Assembly (NCBI RefSeq): GCF_007845675.1
Contig: NZ_VOBR01000007.1
Span: 306,283 to 370,282 of the forward strand
DNA length: 64,000 nt
Direction of reading: 5' to 3'
From: Lentzea tibetensis
Lineage (GTDB): Bacteria > Actinomycetota > Actinomycetes > Mycobacteriales > Pseudonocardiaceae
In this document: positions 34,182 to 43,600 of the stretch, one piece after another
How the letters are laid out: each line of letters begins with the position of its first letter
Position numbering within the stretch: position 1 is the first letter of the stretch
Notes under the pieces: generated by a model
The model's database searches: none
Seen by the model: the letters and a program-made list of their open reading frames with translations, nothing else
What the model was told of the DNA's origin: nothing
Program-made: the position numbers and the translations under genes

Positions 34182-35150
34182 TCAGACCTGGTAGGACAGC
34201 ACGCCCTGACCGTGGCCGGAGATCCACTCGGAGGTCCTCGTCAGGCCCTCGCGCAGCGACACCTGGGGCGTCCAGCCCGTCAGTGCCAAAGCCTTGCCCG
34301 GATCGGCGAGCAGCCGGTCCACCTCGCTGCCGGACGGGCGCAGCCGCGAGGAGTCCAACACCACCGAGGCGTCCGCGCCGGTGATGGAGATCAGCAACGA
34401 GGCGAGGTCGCCCATCGAGATCTCCTTGCCCGAACCCAGGTTCACGACCTCGCCGAGCGTCTTGTCGGACGACGCCACGGCCAGGAACCCTCGTGCGGTG
34501 TCCTCGACGAAGGTGAAGTCGCGCGTGGGCGTCACCGCGCCGAGCTTGATCTCGCGCACGCCCGCGTGCAGCTGCTCGAGGATCGTCGGGATGATCGCGC
34601 GCGCCGACTGCCGCGGCCCGTAGGTGTTGAACGGCCGCACCACGGACACCGGCAGCGCGAACGCGTGCCAGTACGACAGCGCCATCATGTCCGCGCCGAT
34701 CTTCGACGCCGAGTACGGCGACTGCGGCTGCAACGGGTGCGTCTCCGCGATCGGCACCACGCGCGCCGTGCCGTAGACCTCGGAGGTCGACGTGTGGACG
34801 AGCCGCGCCCCGTGCCGGTGGCAGGCCGCGGTGATGTTGTGCGTGCCGGTCACGTTGGTGGCCACGTACGACTCGGGCGCCTGGTAGCTGTACGGGATCC
34901 CGATCAGCGCGGCGAGGTGGAACACGTGCGAGCAGCCGGCGACCGCGTCCGCCACCCGGCCGGTGTCGCGGACGTCACCGGTGAACACCTCGACGTCCAG
35001 CCCGGCCAGGTGCCCCTTCTCCGCGTACGGCTTGTAGTGCGCGAACGCCCGCACGTTCGCGCCTGCCTCCATCAGCAGCCGCACGAGCGCACTGCCGATG
35101 AACCCCTCGGCGCCGGTGACGAGGACGCGTCGTCCTGCCCAGTAGGTCAT
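34182..35150 (-). CDS. NAD-dependent epimerase/dehydratase (extended SDR, UDP-sugar type)
   Basis: The 322-residue protein has the Rossmann motif VTGAEGFIGSALV, the catalytic Ser/Thr in STSEVYG and the YSASKIGAD Tyr-x3-Lys pair (Tyr in PYSASK). It resembles UDP-glucose/GlcNAc 4-epimerases and 4,6-dehydratases acting on nucleotide sugars. The ATG at 35150 shares one base with the stop of the MurG-like gene (TGATG), so the two are coupled and probably modify and transfer the same sugar. The precise substrate is unknown. Confidence 0.88.
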   Translation of the reverse strand: MTYWAGRRVLVTGAEGFIGSALVRLLMEAGANVRAFAHYKPYAEKGHLAGLDVEVFTGDVRDTGRVADAVAGCSHVFHLAALIGIPYSYQAPESYVATNVTGTHNITAACHRHGARLVHTSTSEVYGTARVVPIAETHPLQPQSPYSASKIGADMMALSYWHAFALPVSVVRPFNTYGPRQSARAIIPTILEQLHAGVREIKLGAVTPTRDFTFVEDTARGFLAVASSDKTLGEVVNLGSGKEISMGDLASLLISITGADASVVLDSSRLRPSGSEVDRLLADPGKALALTGWTPQVSLREGLTRTSEWISGHGQGVLSYQV

Positions 35151-36271
35151 CACGATTCCTTTCCGGTGGAAGCCAGCGAGCAGACCCACTCGGCGAGCGA
35201 GCGCGCGGCGTCGGGCCTGCTGGTGCGCAGCGCGGCGGCGGACATGGCCGCCCTGCGGGATCGGTCGGCGATCAGCTCACCCACGACGGACTCCAGCCGC
35301 GCAGCGGACGTCTCGGCGTCGGTGAGCAGCACGGCGGCACCGGCGTTGACCAGCGCCTGTGCGTTGCGGGTCTGGTGGTCGTGCGGCGCGTGCGGGTACG
35401 GCACCAGCACGGACGGCAGCCCGACCTGGCCGAGCTCCGCCACGGTCGCGGCGCCCGCTCGGCACACGGTGAGGTCGGCCGCCGCGTACATCGTGTCCAT
35501 GCGGTCGATGTACGTGACGGCGTGCGCCACGTCCGACGCCCCGGCCGAGGAGATGCGCCGGTTGAGCTCGTCCGCGCCCTCGCGTCCGGCCTTGATGACG
35601 ATCCGCACGTCCGCCCGCGAACGCCAGCGCCCGGCCAGCTCGGCGGCGGCGAGGTTGAGCCGGGTCGCGCCGAGGCTGCCGCCGTTGACGAGCACCAGCA
35701 CGGTGTCCTCGGCGAGCCCGAGCGAAGCCCTTGCGGCAGGACGCAACGCGGCGCGGTCGAAGCCCGACAGCGTTGCCGCCAAAGGCATCCCGACCGTGCG
35801 GCAGTCGACCGAGCTGGGCAGGTGGTCGGCGGCTTCGGGGAACGCGAGCGCCACGTTGTCCGTCAGCCGCGCGGAGAACCTGTTGGCACGACCGGGAACC
35901 GCGTTCGAGTCGTGGATCACCGACGGCACTCCGGCCAGCCGTGCGGCGACGAGCAGCGGTGCGCTCGAGTAGCCGCCCATGCCGACGGCGACCTGCGCGC
36001 GTTCCTCCCGCAGCACCTTGCCGCACTGCGCGGACGCGACCCCCAGCGCCACCGGGAACCGCAGACCGTGCCGCACGGTCAGCGGCACCATGTCGACGGT
36101 CCGAAGTGGAAACCCCGCTGACGGGACGAGCTTGCCCTCGAGACCGCGCGTGGTCCCGACGAACGTGATCCGCGCGTCCGGCGCGGACTCTTTGATTGCT
36201 TCGGCCAGCGCGAGACCGGGATAGATGTGCCCCCCGGTCCCGCCGGCCGCGATGACGACCGACAGCGACAT
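35150..36271 (-). CDS. MurG-like glycosyltransferase (GT28)
   Basis: The 373-residue protein has MurG hallmarks: the Gly-rich loop AAGGTGGHIYPGLA at the N terminus, GMGGYSSAP, IHDSNAVPGRANR, and in the C-terminal donor domain NGGSLGA and CRAGAATVAEL with DHQTRNA. MurG adds GlcNAc to lipid I, but the normal copy lies in the dcw cluster. This one pairs with an epimerase and lacks neighbouring mur genes, so it is more likely a paralogue acting on another lipid or secondary acceptor. The start ATG 36271 is well placed. Confidence 0.85.
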   Translation of the reverse strand: MSLSVVIAAGGTGGHIYPGLALAEAIKESAPDARITFVGTTRGLEGKLVPSAGFPLRTVDMVPLTVRHGLRFPVALGVASAQCGKVLREERAQVAVGMGGYSSAPLLVAARLAGVPSVIHDSNAVPGRANRFSARLTDNVALAFPEAADHLPSSVDCRTVGMPLAATLSGFDRAALRPAARASLGLAEDTVLVLVNGGSLGATRLNLAAAELAGRWRSRADVRIVIKAGREGADELNRRISSAGASDVAHAVTYIDRMDTMYAAADLTVCRAGAATVAELGQVGLPSVLVPYPHAPHDHQTRNAQALVNAGAAVLLTDAETSAARLESVVGELIADRSRRAAMSAAALRTSRPDAARSLAEWVCSLASTGKES

Positions 36272-36307
36272 GAAACCCCCCAGTAAGTCTCAGGGGTTCC
36301 ACGCTCG

Positions 36308-37063
36308 TCAGGTCAGTTTGGTTGTCCTCGTCGCGAGAGTTCCCGCCGCGAGTCCCCAGACCAGCAGGACCAGCACCGGGCCGATGCCGGGCGCGGAGCC
36401 GTGCACGATCGCGGACTCCATGGCCTCGGCGAGCGCGGCGGACGGCAGCAGGTGCACGAACCCGACCGGCACGCTCAGCGCCACGCCACCGACCATGAGC
36501 AGCACGAACCACAGGATGTTCGCGAGCGCCAGCACGATCTCGGCCTTCAGCGACCCGCCGAGCAGCACGCCGAGCGCGCCGAACGACAGCGTCCCCAGGA
36601 TCGTCACCAGCACGAGCCAGCCGAGTCCCGCGAGCGGGAACGTCCAGCCCAGCAGCGCGGCCGTCACGCCGAGCACCAGCAGCTGCACGACCACGACGGC
36701 CAGCGCGCCGGAGACGCGGCCGACCACCAGCAGCCAGCGGGGGAGCGACGTCGCGGCGAGGCGCTTGAGCACCCCGTAGCGCCGGTCGAAGCCGAGCGCG
36801 ATGGCCTGACCGGTGAACGCCGACGAGATGATCGCCAGCGCGAAGATCCGGGCCGTCGCGGAACCGACGCGCGGTTCCGGCATCGGGATCACCGACATCA
36901 GCGCCAACGCGATCAGCAGCGCCAGCGGGATGATCAGGGTGAGCAGGATCTGCTCGCCGTTGCGCAACGTCAGCGCGGCCTCGGTGCGGGCGTGCACGAG
37001 CAGCATCCGGCCGAGCTTGCCGCGACCGGGCGCGGGGGTGAAGGTGCCGGGGGCGAAGTTCAC
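36308..37063 (-). CDS. ABC-2 type transporter permease
   Basis: The 251-residue protein has six hydrophobic helices in the ABC-2 arrangement (first LILLTLIIPLALLIALAL-like segment near residue 40, last VLVLLVWGLAAG). It starts at GTG 37063 inside a GTGA overlap with the ATPase gene. With that ATPase it forms an exporter of unknown substrate, syntenic with the mycobacterial pair next to ctaA (Rv1457c/Rv1458c). A longer frame upstream is only read-through beneath the ATPase gene. Confidence 0.9.
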   Translation of the reverse strand: MNFAPGTFTPAPGRGKLGRMLLVHARTEAALTLRNGEQILLTLIIPLALLIALALMSVIPMPEPRVGSATARIFALAIISSAFTGQAIALGFDRRYGVLKRLAATSLPRWLLVVGRVSGALAVVVVQLLVLGVTAALLGWTFPLAGLGWLVLVTILGTLSFGALGVLLGGSLKAEIVLALANILWFVLLMVGGVALSVPVGFVHLLPSAALAEAMESAIVHGSAPGIGPVLVLLVWGLAAGTLATRTTKLT

Positions 37064-37992
37064 GAGCGCAGCTCCCGTCCGGTCAGCTCGAGGAACACGT
37101 CCTCCAGGCTGCGCTTGGCCACCTGCAGCTCCTCCGCGAGCACGCCCTGCTGCGCGCACCACGACGTCACGGTCGACACGACCTGCGGGTCGATGTGCCC
37201 CTCCACGAGGTAGGTGCCGCGCGACGCCTCGCGCACCCGCAGTCCCTCGGGCAGCGCGGCGGACAGCAGCGACGTGTCGAGGCCGCCGCGGGCGCGGAAC
37301 CGCAGCTGCTGGTCGTCCGAGCCGTGCGAGGTCAGCTCGACGGGCGAGCCGGACGCGACGACCCGGCCCCTGTCCATGATCACGACGTGGTCGGCGAGCG
37401 CTTCGGCCTCGTCCATGAGGTGCGTCGTCAGCAGCACGGTGACGCCGTCGCCGCGCAGCGCGGAGATCAGCTCCCACACGAGCCTGCGCGCCTGCGGGTC
37501 CATGCCCGCGGTCGGTTCGTCGAGGAACACCAGCTCCGGCCGGCCGATCAGCGCGCACGCGAGCGACAGCCGTTGCTGCTGGCCGCCGGACAACCGCTTG
37601 TACGGGGTGCGCAGCACGCCTTCGAGGCCGAGCACCTCGAGCAGCCACGCGGGGTCGAGCGGGTTCGCGGCGCAGGTCGCGACGAGGTTCAGCATCTCGG
37701 CCGCGCGGACGCCGGGGTAACCACCGCCGCCCTGCGGCATCACGCCGATGCGCGGCCGCAGCTCGGTCGCGCCGGGCTTCATGCCGAGCACGCGGACCGA
37801 GCCCGCGTCGAAGCGGCGGAAGCCTTCGCAGATCTCGACGGTCGACGTCTTGCCCGCGCCGTTCGGGCCGAGCAGCGCGAGTACGGTGCCGCGTTCCTGC
37901 ACGAGATCGAGGCCGTCCACGGCTGTCTTCGAGCCGTATCGCTTGACCAGCCCCGACACTTCGACCGCGGGGGGCTGGGGGTTCGGGCTCAC
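37060..37992 (-). CDS. ABC transporter ATP-binding protein
   Basis: The 310-residue ATPase shows Walker A GPNGAGKTS, signature LSGGQQQRLS, Walker B LVFLDEPTAGMD and the switch His in LLTTHLMDEAE. The C-terminal 80 residues form the extra domain common in DrrA/CcmA-type exporters. GTG 37992 is the start. It is coupled to the ABC-2 permease downstream and is divergent from the DUF998 gene. Confidence 0.93.
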   Translation of the reverse strand: MSPNPQPPAVEVSGLVKRYGSKTAVDGLDLVQERGTVLALLGPNGAGKTSTVEICEGFRRFDAGSVRVLGMKPGATELRPRIGVMPQGGGGYPGVRAAEMLNLVATCAANPLDPAWLLEVLGLEGVLRTPYKRLSGGQQQRLSLACALIGRPELVFLDEPTAGMDPQARRLVWELISALRGDGVTVLLTTHLMDEAEALADHVVIMDRGRVVASGSPVELTSHGSDDQQLRFRARGGLDTSLLSAALPEGLRVREASRGTYLVEGHIDPQVVSTVTSWCAQQGVLAEELQVAKRSLEDVFLELTGRELRS

Positions 37993-38026
37993 GAACCGAA
38001 AGCCTAGGCCGTCGCGCCAGGTCGTC

Positions 38027-38052
38027 TCATGGTGGGGGCAACCCCACCATGA
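38027..38052. promoter_or_regulatory. Perfect palindrome with GCAA loop in a divergent promoter region
   Basis: TCATGGTGGGG and CCCCACCATGA form an 11-bp perfect inverted repeat around GCAA. It lies between the divergent ABC ATPase gene and the DUF998 gene, so it is not at a transcript end. It may be an operator, or a GNRA-capped hairpin in the 5' leader of the DUF998 transcript. Confidence 0.55.
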
Positions 38053-38128
38053 CGGTCAGGGTGGCTTCAGGGTCGTGTCGGGGGAGTTCCCCATTCCTCC
38101 GAACGAGTTACCGCAAGAGACTTTTCCC

Positions 38129-38701
38129 GTGATCGAGTCGGGGGTCGAAAAACGGGTTCTGGTTGTCGCCGGTCTTGCCGTGTCGCTGTTTCCGATTGTT
38201 TACCTGCACGTCGTGTCGATCGGCCGGCTCAACCCGATCCGGCACACCATCAGCGACTACGTCTTCGTCGACGGCGGCGCGAGCATGCTGGCCGCGACGG
38301 CGCTGACGCTGGCCGCCGCGTCAACGGTCCTGCTGCTCAGCCTGCGCGATGTGGGCAGGTCAGCGAGCTGGCTGATGGGGTTGTGGGCCGCCGGGCTCAC
38401 CGTCGCGACGATCTTCCCGACCGATCCGGACGGCGTGCCGACCTCGTTTTCCGGACTCGTCCACCGCTATGCGGGCGCGGTCATGTTCGTGAGTCTCCCG
38501 CTCGCGGGTCTGCTCATTTCCCGCAGATGTCCGAAACTGCGCCGCCTCGCGATCCTCAGCGGGGGAGCGAGCGCCGCATTTCTCGTCAGCCACGTTTCGA
38601 TCAACGGCTTCGCCGCGCGCGGCCTCGCCGAACGGGTGCTGTTCGCCGTCCTCTACGGACTGCTGTTCACCCTCGCGACCCAGATGAGGCGAACATCATG
38701 A
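38129..38701 (+). CDS. DUF998-like integral membrane protein
   Basis: The protein of about 190 residues has six predicted helices and the DUF998 pattern (LNPIRHTISDYVF near the N terminus, TIFPTDPDG in the middle, LVHRYAGAVMFVSLPLAG after). The start is uncertain: GTG 38129 follows AAGAGA, while GTG 38075 would add 18 residues. Its TGA overlaps the ATG of the fusion gene (38698-38701), so translation is coupled. Function is unknown. Confidence 0.78.
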   Translation: MIESGVEKRVLVVAGLAVSLFPIVYLHVVSIGRLNPIRHTISDYVFVDGGASMLAATALTLAAASTVLLLSLRDVGRSASWLMGLWAAGLTVATIFPTDPDGVPTSFSGLVHRYAGAVMFVSLPLAGLLISRRCPKLRRLAILSGGASAAFLVSHVSINGFAARGLAERVLFAVLYGLLFTLATQMRRTS

Positions 38702-40680
38702 CCGCGCTCGCGATCACACTGGCCGTGCTCGGCGCCGTCTGCTTCGCCTTCGCGGCGCGCCTGCAGCACCAGGCGGTCGACGGCGAGGCCAAGCTCGCCG
38801 TGCTCCGGTCGAAGCGCTGGCTCGGCGGCCTCCTGCTGCTGGTCACGGGAGCCGCCGTCCACGCCGTGGCGCTGGGCATGGCGCCACTGACGGTCGTCCA
38901 GCCGGTGGGGGTCCTCGCCATCGGCATCACCGCCGTGCTGGACGGCCGTCGCTCCGAACTGCCCGCTGTGCTCGTCACCACGCTCGGCGTCGGCGGGTTC
39001 GTGCTGCTCGCGGCCGGCAGCGCCACGGCCACCGAGGTGGCTCCGGACGCCGAGCTGCGCGCGGCGTTGATCACCCTCGGGCTGATCGCGGTACCGGGCC
39101 TGGTCGCCGTGCTCACCGGGCGTCCGCGCACCAGGGCGCTCGCGTTCGCCAGCGCCGGTGGCGTGGCCTACGGCTTCGTCTCGGTGCTCATGCGCGCTGT
39201 CTCGCAGGACGTCCAGCAGGGCCGCTTCGGCTACTGGGGCGTGCTGTCGATCGCGGGGATCGTCCTCGCACTGCTCGTCGGCGGCTGGCTCGTCCAGCAC
39301 GCCTACGCGGGCGGCCCGCCGCACCTGGCGGTCGCCTGCCTCACCGTCGTCGACCCGCTCGTCGCGGTCGGCATCGGCGCACTCCTGCTCGGCGAGGCGT
39401 CCCGCACCTCCTTCTGGACCGCTCTCGCCGAGATCACCTGCGCACTCGCCGCCGCCGGCGGCGTGCTCGCACTCAACCGACCCACTGCCGTCCCAACCCG
39501 ATCGGAGCCCACAGTGAAGAACGCGCTGCGAATCGTCATCGCCGCCGACACGTTCCCGCCGGACGTCAACGGCGCCGCGCGCTTCGCCCACCGGCTGGCG
39601 ACCGGTCTCGCCTCCCGCGGCCACGACGTCCACGTCATCTGCCCGGACTCGTCGCGCGTGGAGTCGTTGCCCGGCATCACGGTGCACCGCCTGCGGTCGC
39701 ACGGGACACCGTTCTACAAGGACTTCCGCGTCTGCCTGCCGTGGCAGGCGCGCGCCGAGATCCGCTCACTGCTGGCCTCCTTGCAGCCGGACGTGCTGCA
39801 CACGCAGGCGCACTTCGTCGTGGGGCGGCTGGCGTTGCGGGCCGCCGCGGCCGCGGGGATTCCCACGGTCGCCACCAACCACTTCATGCCGGAGAACCTG
39901 TTCGGGCTGGCGCACGTGCCGGGGTTCCTGAAGAAGACCGCGTCCCGCTGGGCCTACCGCGACCTCGCCAGGGTGTTCGGGGAGGCCGACGTCGTCACGG
40001 CGCCCACGCCTCGGGCCGTGCAGTTGTTGCACGACAACGGGTTCCCGGAACGCGCGCTGCCCGTGTCGTGCGGTATCGACATCGACCGGTACCAGGAGCG
40101 GGTGCGTCCGCGGATTCTCGGCGGGCCGACCGCGTTGTTCGTCGGGCGGCTCGACGAGGAGAAGCGGGTGGACGAGCTGCTGCGGGCCGTCGCACGGGTG
40201 CCTGGGGCGTTCGCCGAGATCGTCGGCGACGGCACGTGCCGCGCCGAGTGGCAGCTGCTCGCCGACGACCTCGGCATCACCGATCGCGTGCTGTTCCACG
40301 GGTTCGTGGACGAGGGCGCGCTGCTGGACGCCTATGCGCGGTGCGACCTGTTCGTCATGCCGGGCGTCGCCGAACTGCAGTCGCTCGCCACGATGGAGGC
40401 GATGGCGGCGGGCAAGCCGGTCATCGCCGCCGACGCGATGGCGTTGCCGCACCTCGTGCAGCCCGGCCGCAACGGCTGGCTGTTCCAGCCCGGTGACGTG
40501 ACCGCGCTGGCGCAACGGTTGTCGGCGCTGGTGCACGACGAGCACACCCGTGCCCGGATGGGCGCGGCGAGCTCCGACCTCATCGCCCGCCACGCCATCG
40601 GGTCCACTCTGGACACGTTCGAAACCTTGTACGCCCAGGTGATCGGGCGTCCGCTGCCGGTGCCCGCACTCGCGGCCTAG
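38698..40680 (+). CDS. Fusion of DMT/EamA-type transporter and GT4 glycosyltransferase
   Basis: The 660-residue protein joins two modules without a stop. Residues about 1-265 hold nine or ten hydrophobic helices of a drug/metabolite-transporter type. Residues about 278-660 are a GT4 glycosyltransferase with ADTFPPDVNGAARF, the linker FVGRLDEEKRVDEL and the donor-binding region MPGVAELQSLATMEAMAAGKPVIA, whose Glu residues fit the E-x7-E motif. Such a protein would glycosylate at the inner membrane face, perhaps a lipid exported or flipped by its own membrane part (inference). A GTG inside the gene (VKNALRIV) could also yield the GT4 half alone. Confidence 0.85.
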   Translation: MTALAITLAVLGAVCFAFAARLQHQAVDGEAKLAVLRSKRWLGGLLLLVTGAAVHAVALGMAPLTVVQPVGVLAIGITAVLDGRRSELPAVLVTTLGVGGFVLLAAGSATATEVAPDAELRAALITLGLIAVPGLVAVLTGRPRTRALAFASAGGVAYGFVSVLMRAVSQDVQQGRFGYWGVLSIAGIVLALLVGGWLVQHAYAGGPPHLAVACLTVVDPLVAVGIGALLLGEASRTSFWTALAEITCALAAAGGVLALNRPTAVPTRSEPTVKNALRIVIAADTFPPDVNGAARFAHRLATGLASRGHDVHVICPDSSRVESLPGITVHRLRSHGTPFYKDFRVCLPWQARAEIRSLLASLQPDVLHTQAHFVVGRLALRAAAAAGIPTVATNHFMPENLFGLAHVPGFLKKTASRWAYRDLARVFGEADVVTAPTPRAVQLLHDNGFPERALPVSCGIDIDRYQERVRPRILGGPTALFVGRLDEEKRVDELLRAVARVPGAFAEIVGDGTCRAEWQLLADDLGITDRVLFHGFVDEGALLDAYARCDLFVMPGVAELQSLATMEAMAAGKPVIAADAMALPHLVQPGRNGWLFQPGDVTALAQRLSALVHDEHTRARMGAASSDLIARHAIGSTLDTFETLYAQVIGRPLPVPALAA

Positions 40681-43600
40681 TACAGCTTCTGCCTGATGCG
40701 ACGCACGACGTCGTGACCGGCCGGGGTGAGGGTGAGCCGCGCGGGGTGCTCACCCTCACCCGTCACCAGGAAGCGGTACAGCAGCGCGTGCCCCTCCAGC
40801 CGCGCGCGCAGCACGTCCTCGCACGTGTCCGCCGTGCAGTAGACGGCGGGAATCGCCTCGGTCACCAGCTGCCGGGCGATCCGCCTGCGTTCCCGCCGGG
40901 GCACGAGCCAGCTGGTCACCAGCAGCAGCACCAGCCCGAACACCACGGCGGTCCCGATCGCCGCGCTCCAGCCCCACCCGGTGGGCCGGAACATCAGCAT
41001 CGCGGCGGCCAGCAGCAGGAACCCGATGCCGTAGATGACCGCCCAGCCCGCGGTGGCGGCAGCCGGAGGCTCGGCCCGCTCGGTGGCCCATGCGCCGTCC
41101 TCACGCCGCCAGCGCTGCAACGACTTGCCGCCGGCCAGCGCGGCCCGCACACCGAACGCGATCACCAGCCCGGTGGTCAGCAGCACCAGCCACCGCTGCT
41201 CGTGCAGCCGGAACGCGAGGGTCAGCCACACCAGCCCGGCGACCACCGCCAGCGCGGTCACGTGCCGCCAGTACCGGCGCACGTACTTGCCCGGCCGGAA
41301 GTCGGCGGCCACCGCGAGCGGCGTGCGGATCGGTGCGGGCAGGCTGCCGATCACCATCAGGGCACCGACCACCAGCACGATGCTTCCGACGGTCACCGTC
41401 CCGGTGATCATCTGCGAGCGAGAGGCCTGGTCCTGCAACCGTTCCACGGCGACGACACCCAGGGGTATGACGGGGGACAACAGCACCAGCCCGTGCAGCA
41501 TCGTCCCCGAACGCAGTGCCGCGTAACCGAAAGCGGCCAGCAGGGTGGCGCCACCGAAGGCGGCGGCCGGCCCGGTGGCCCAGTTCGGCAGCAACCCGAA
41601 CATCGCCATCACGACCAACGCGCCACCGATGGCGAACCCCAGCAACCCGAGGAACTGCGCGAGCTTCCCGCCGCGCGTCAGCCCGGTGATGGTCCAGTAC
41701 GGCAACAGGGCGGCACCCCGCAGCGCACGGGTCACCGGCCGCACCGCGGCCAGCCCGGACTGCCCGCTGTCCGCGACGGTCACCGCCACCGCGGCCGCGG
41801 TCGCCGCCGTGCGGATCATCTGGTCGCTGCTCGCCTCCTGGTTCAGCGGCTCGCGCCCGATGCCCGCCCGGTCGAACGCCCGCAGCGCGGCGATGCCGAG
41901 CGACACCGTGTGTTCCGAAGGGAACTCCAGCCGCTGCAAGAGGTGTGCGTGCTCCTGAAGGAACAGCTCACCCCGCGACCGGGCGTCCGAGCCGTCACCG
42001 CGGTCGGCGATGATCGCCTGCCGCAGCCGTGGCAGCTCGTCACAGATGATCTTCGCGTGCAACCCCCACGCGGCCAGCTCGGCGAGGCTGTTGCACGTCG
42101 GTTCGAGCTCCTCGTCGGCCGCCGAGTAGACCTCGGTGAGCTCGCGCACGGCATCCGCGCAGCACGTGGCGACCTCGGCCGGAACGGACGAGCCGAACAG
42201 CTTCTCCGCCAGTGCCGCAACGGTTTCCTCCGCGCGTTCGGCGGGGGAGCGCGGATCGTCGTCAGGACGGCCGAGCATGTCGATGCGCTTGAGCCTGCGC
42301 GGGTCGAATAGCAGGCGGCAGAGCATCGTCGCGCCGTCCAACCGGCCCCAGATCCAGTCGTTCACCCGCCACGACCGCTTGAGGAAGCCCGAGAAACGGC
42401 TCAGTGAAGCCCCACCGGCCTTGTCGTCGGCGGTGATGCTCTGCTCAGCGAACGCGTTGCGCGTCTGCAACGACACCTGCACCAGCTCGACCGGCTGGTC
42501 GAAGCCGGTCGACGGGTCGTCGGACAGGCACGTGCCCGCGATCTCCAGCGCCAGCAGCCGCGACAGCCACACCTGCTGCCAGATCTCCGCGCTGGTCAAC
42601 AGGTACGAGCTCAGCTGCGCGTCACCGAGACCGGCCGCGACCTCGGACGCGGTGTACTCCTCGGCGAACAGCGCGCGCCACGAGCACAGCCCGCCCATCC
42701 GCAGCCTGCGGTCGTCCAGCCCGCGCAGCACGAGCTGCGCATCGGCCACGATCCGGCCGATCCGGTTGACCTGCTCGCGCACGTCGCGTCCCACGAACCG
42801 GTCGGCGGGCCCCAGCATCTGTTCGGTGTACATCGACAGCTGGCGCGACCAGAAGTCCTCGTCGAGCTTGCCGTTCGACGTCTCCTCCAGCTCCTCGCGC
42901 AGCCGCCGCAGATCCGCGCGCACCTCGTGGAGCTGCTTGCGCGCCACGCAGATCCGCTCGGCGTCACCGTCCGGCGCCACCCACACCAGCCGCTTCAACA
43001 GGTCCAGTGCGGCGGCGCCGAGGCGTTCCGCCATCGCGATGCCCCAGCCCCAGCCCGCGTCCGGCCTCGCCATGTCCGCGAGCAGCGCGGGCGGGCGGAC
43101 GTCCGGCACGTACGGCAGCGACTTGTACTTCTGCTTCCACGTCCGCTGCGCGGCCTCGGCGCTGCGGCGCACGCGTTCGAACGACTGCCCGGCTTCCGCG
43201 GTGAACCGGCGCGTCGTCACGTCCCGCGCGACCTGCCGGATCCGCATCTCCTCGTAGTGGCCGTAGAGCTTGTCCGCCAACGCGTACAGCTCGTCCGCGA
43301 CCGAACCGGGGTCCGCAACGAGCCGGTCGAGCAGCGCCGTCCGCCCGCCGCGACTCGACGCGGCCTGCCGGTTGTGCGCTTCGATCTTCTCGACGTAGGT
43401 GCGCCCGGACTGGCTGGACATCGCGGCCAGCAGCCGCCCGCCCGCGCTGATCGTCGTCGGGCCCTTCGCCTGCATCGCCGCCAGCGGTTCCGTGCCGGGA
43501 GGTGCCGCGTGCGGGAACACCAGCAGCATCACCCGCCGCACCGGACCGTCCGCCGGCATCCGGTCGATGGCCTCCAGCGCCTCGCGCGTCGGCGTGTTCA

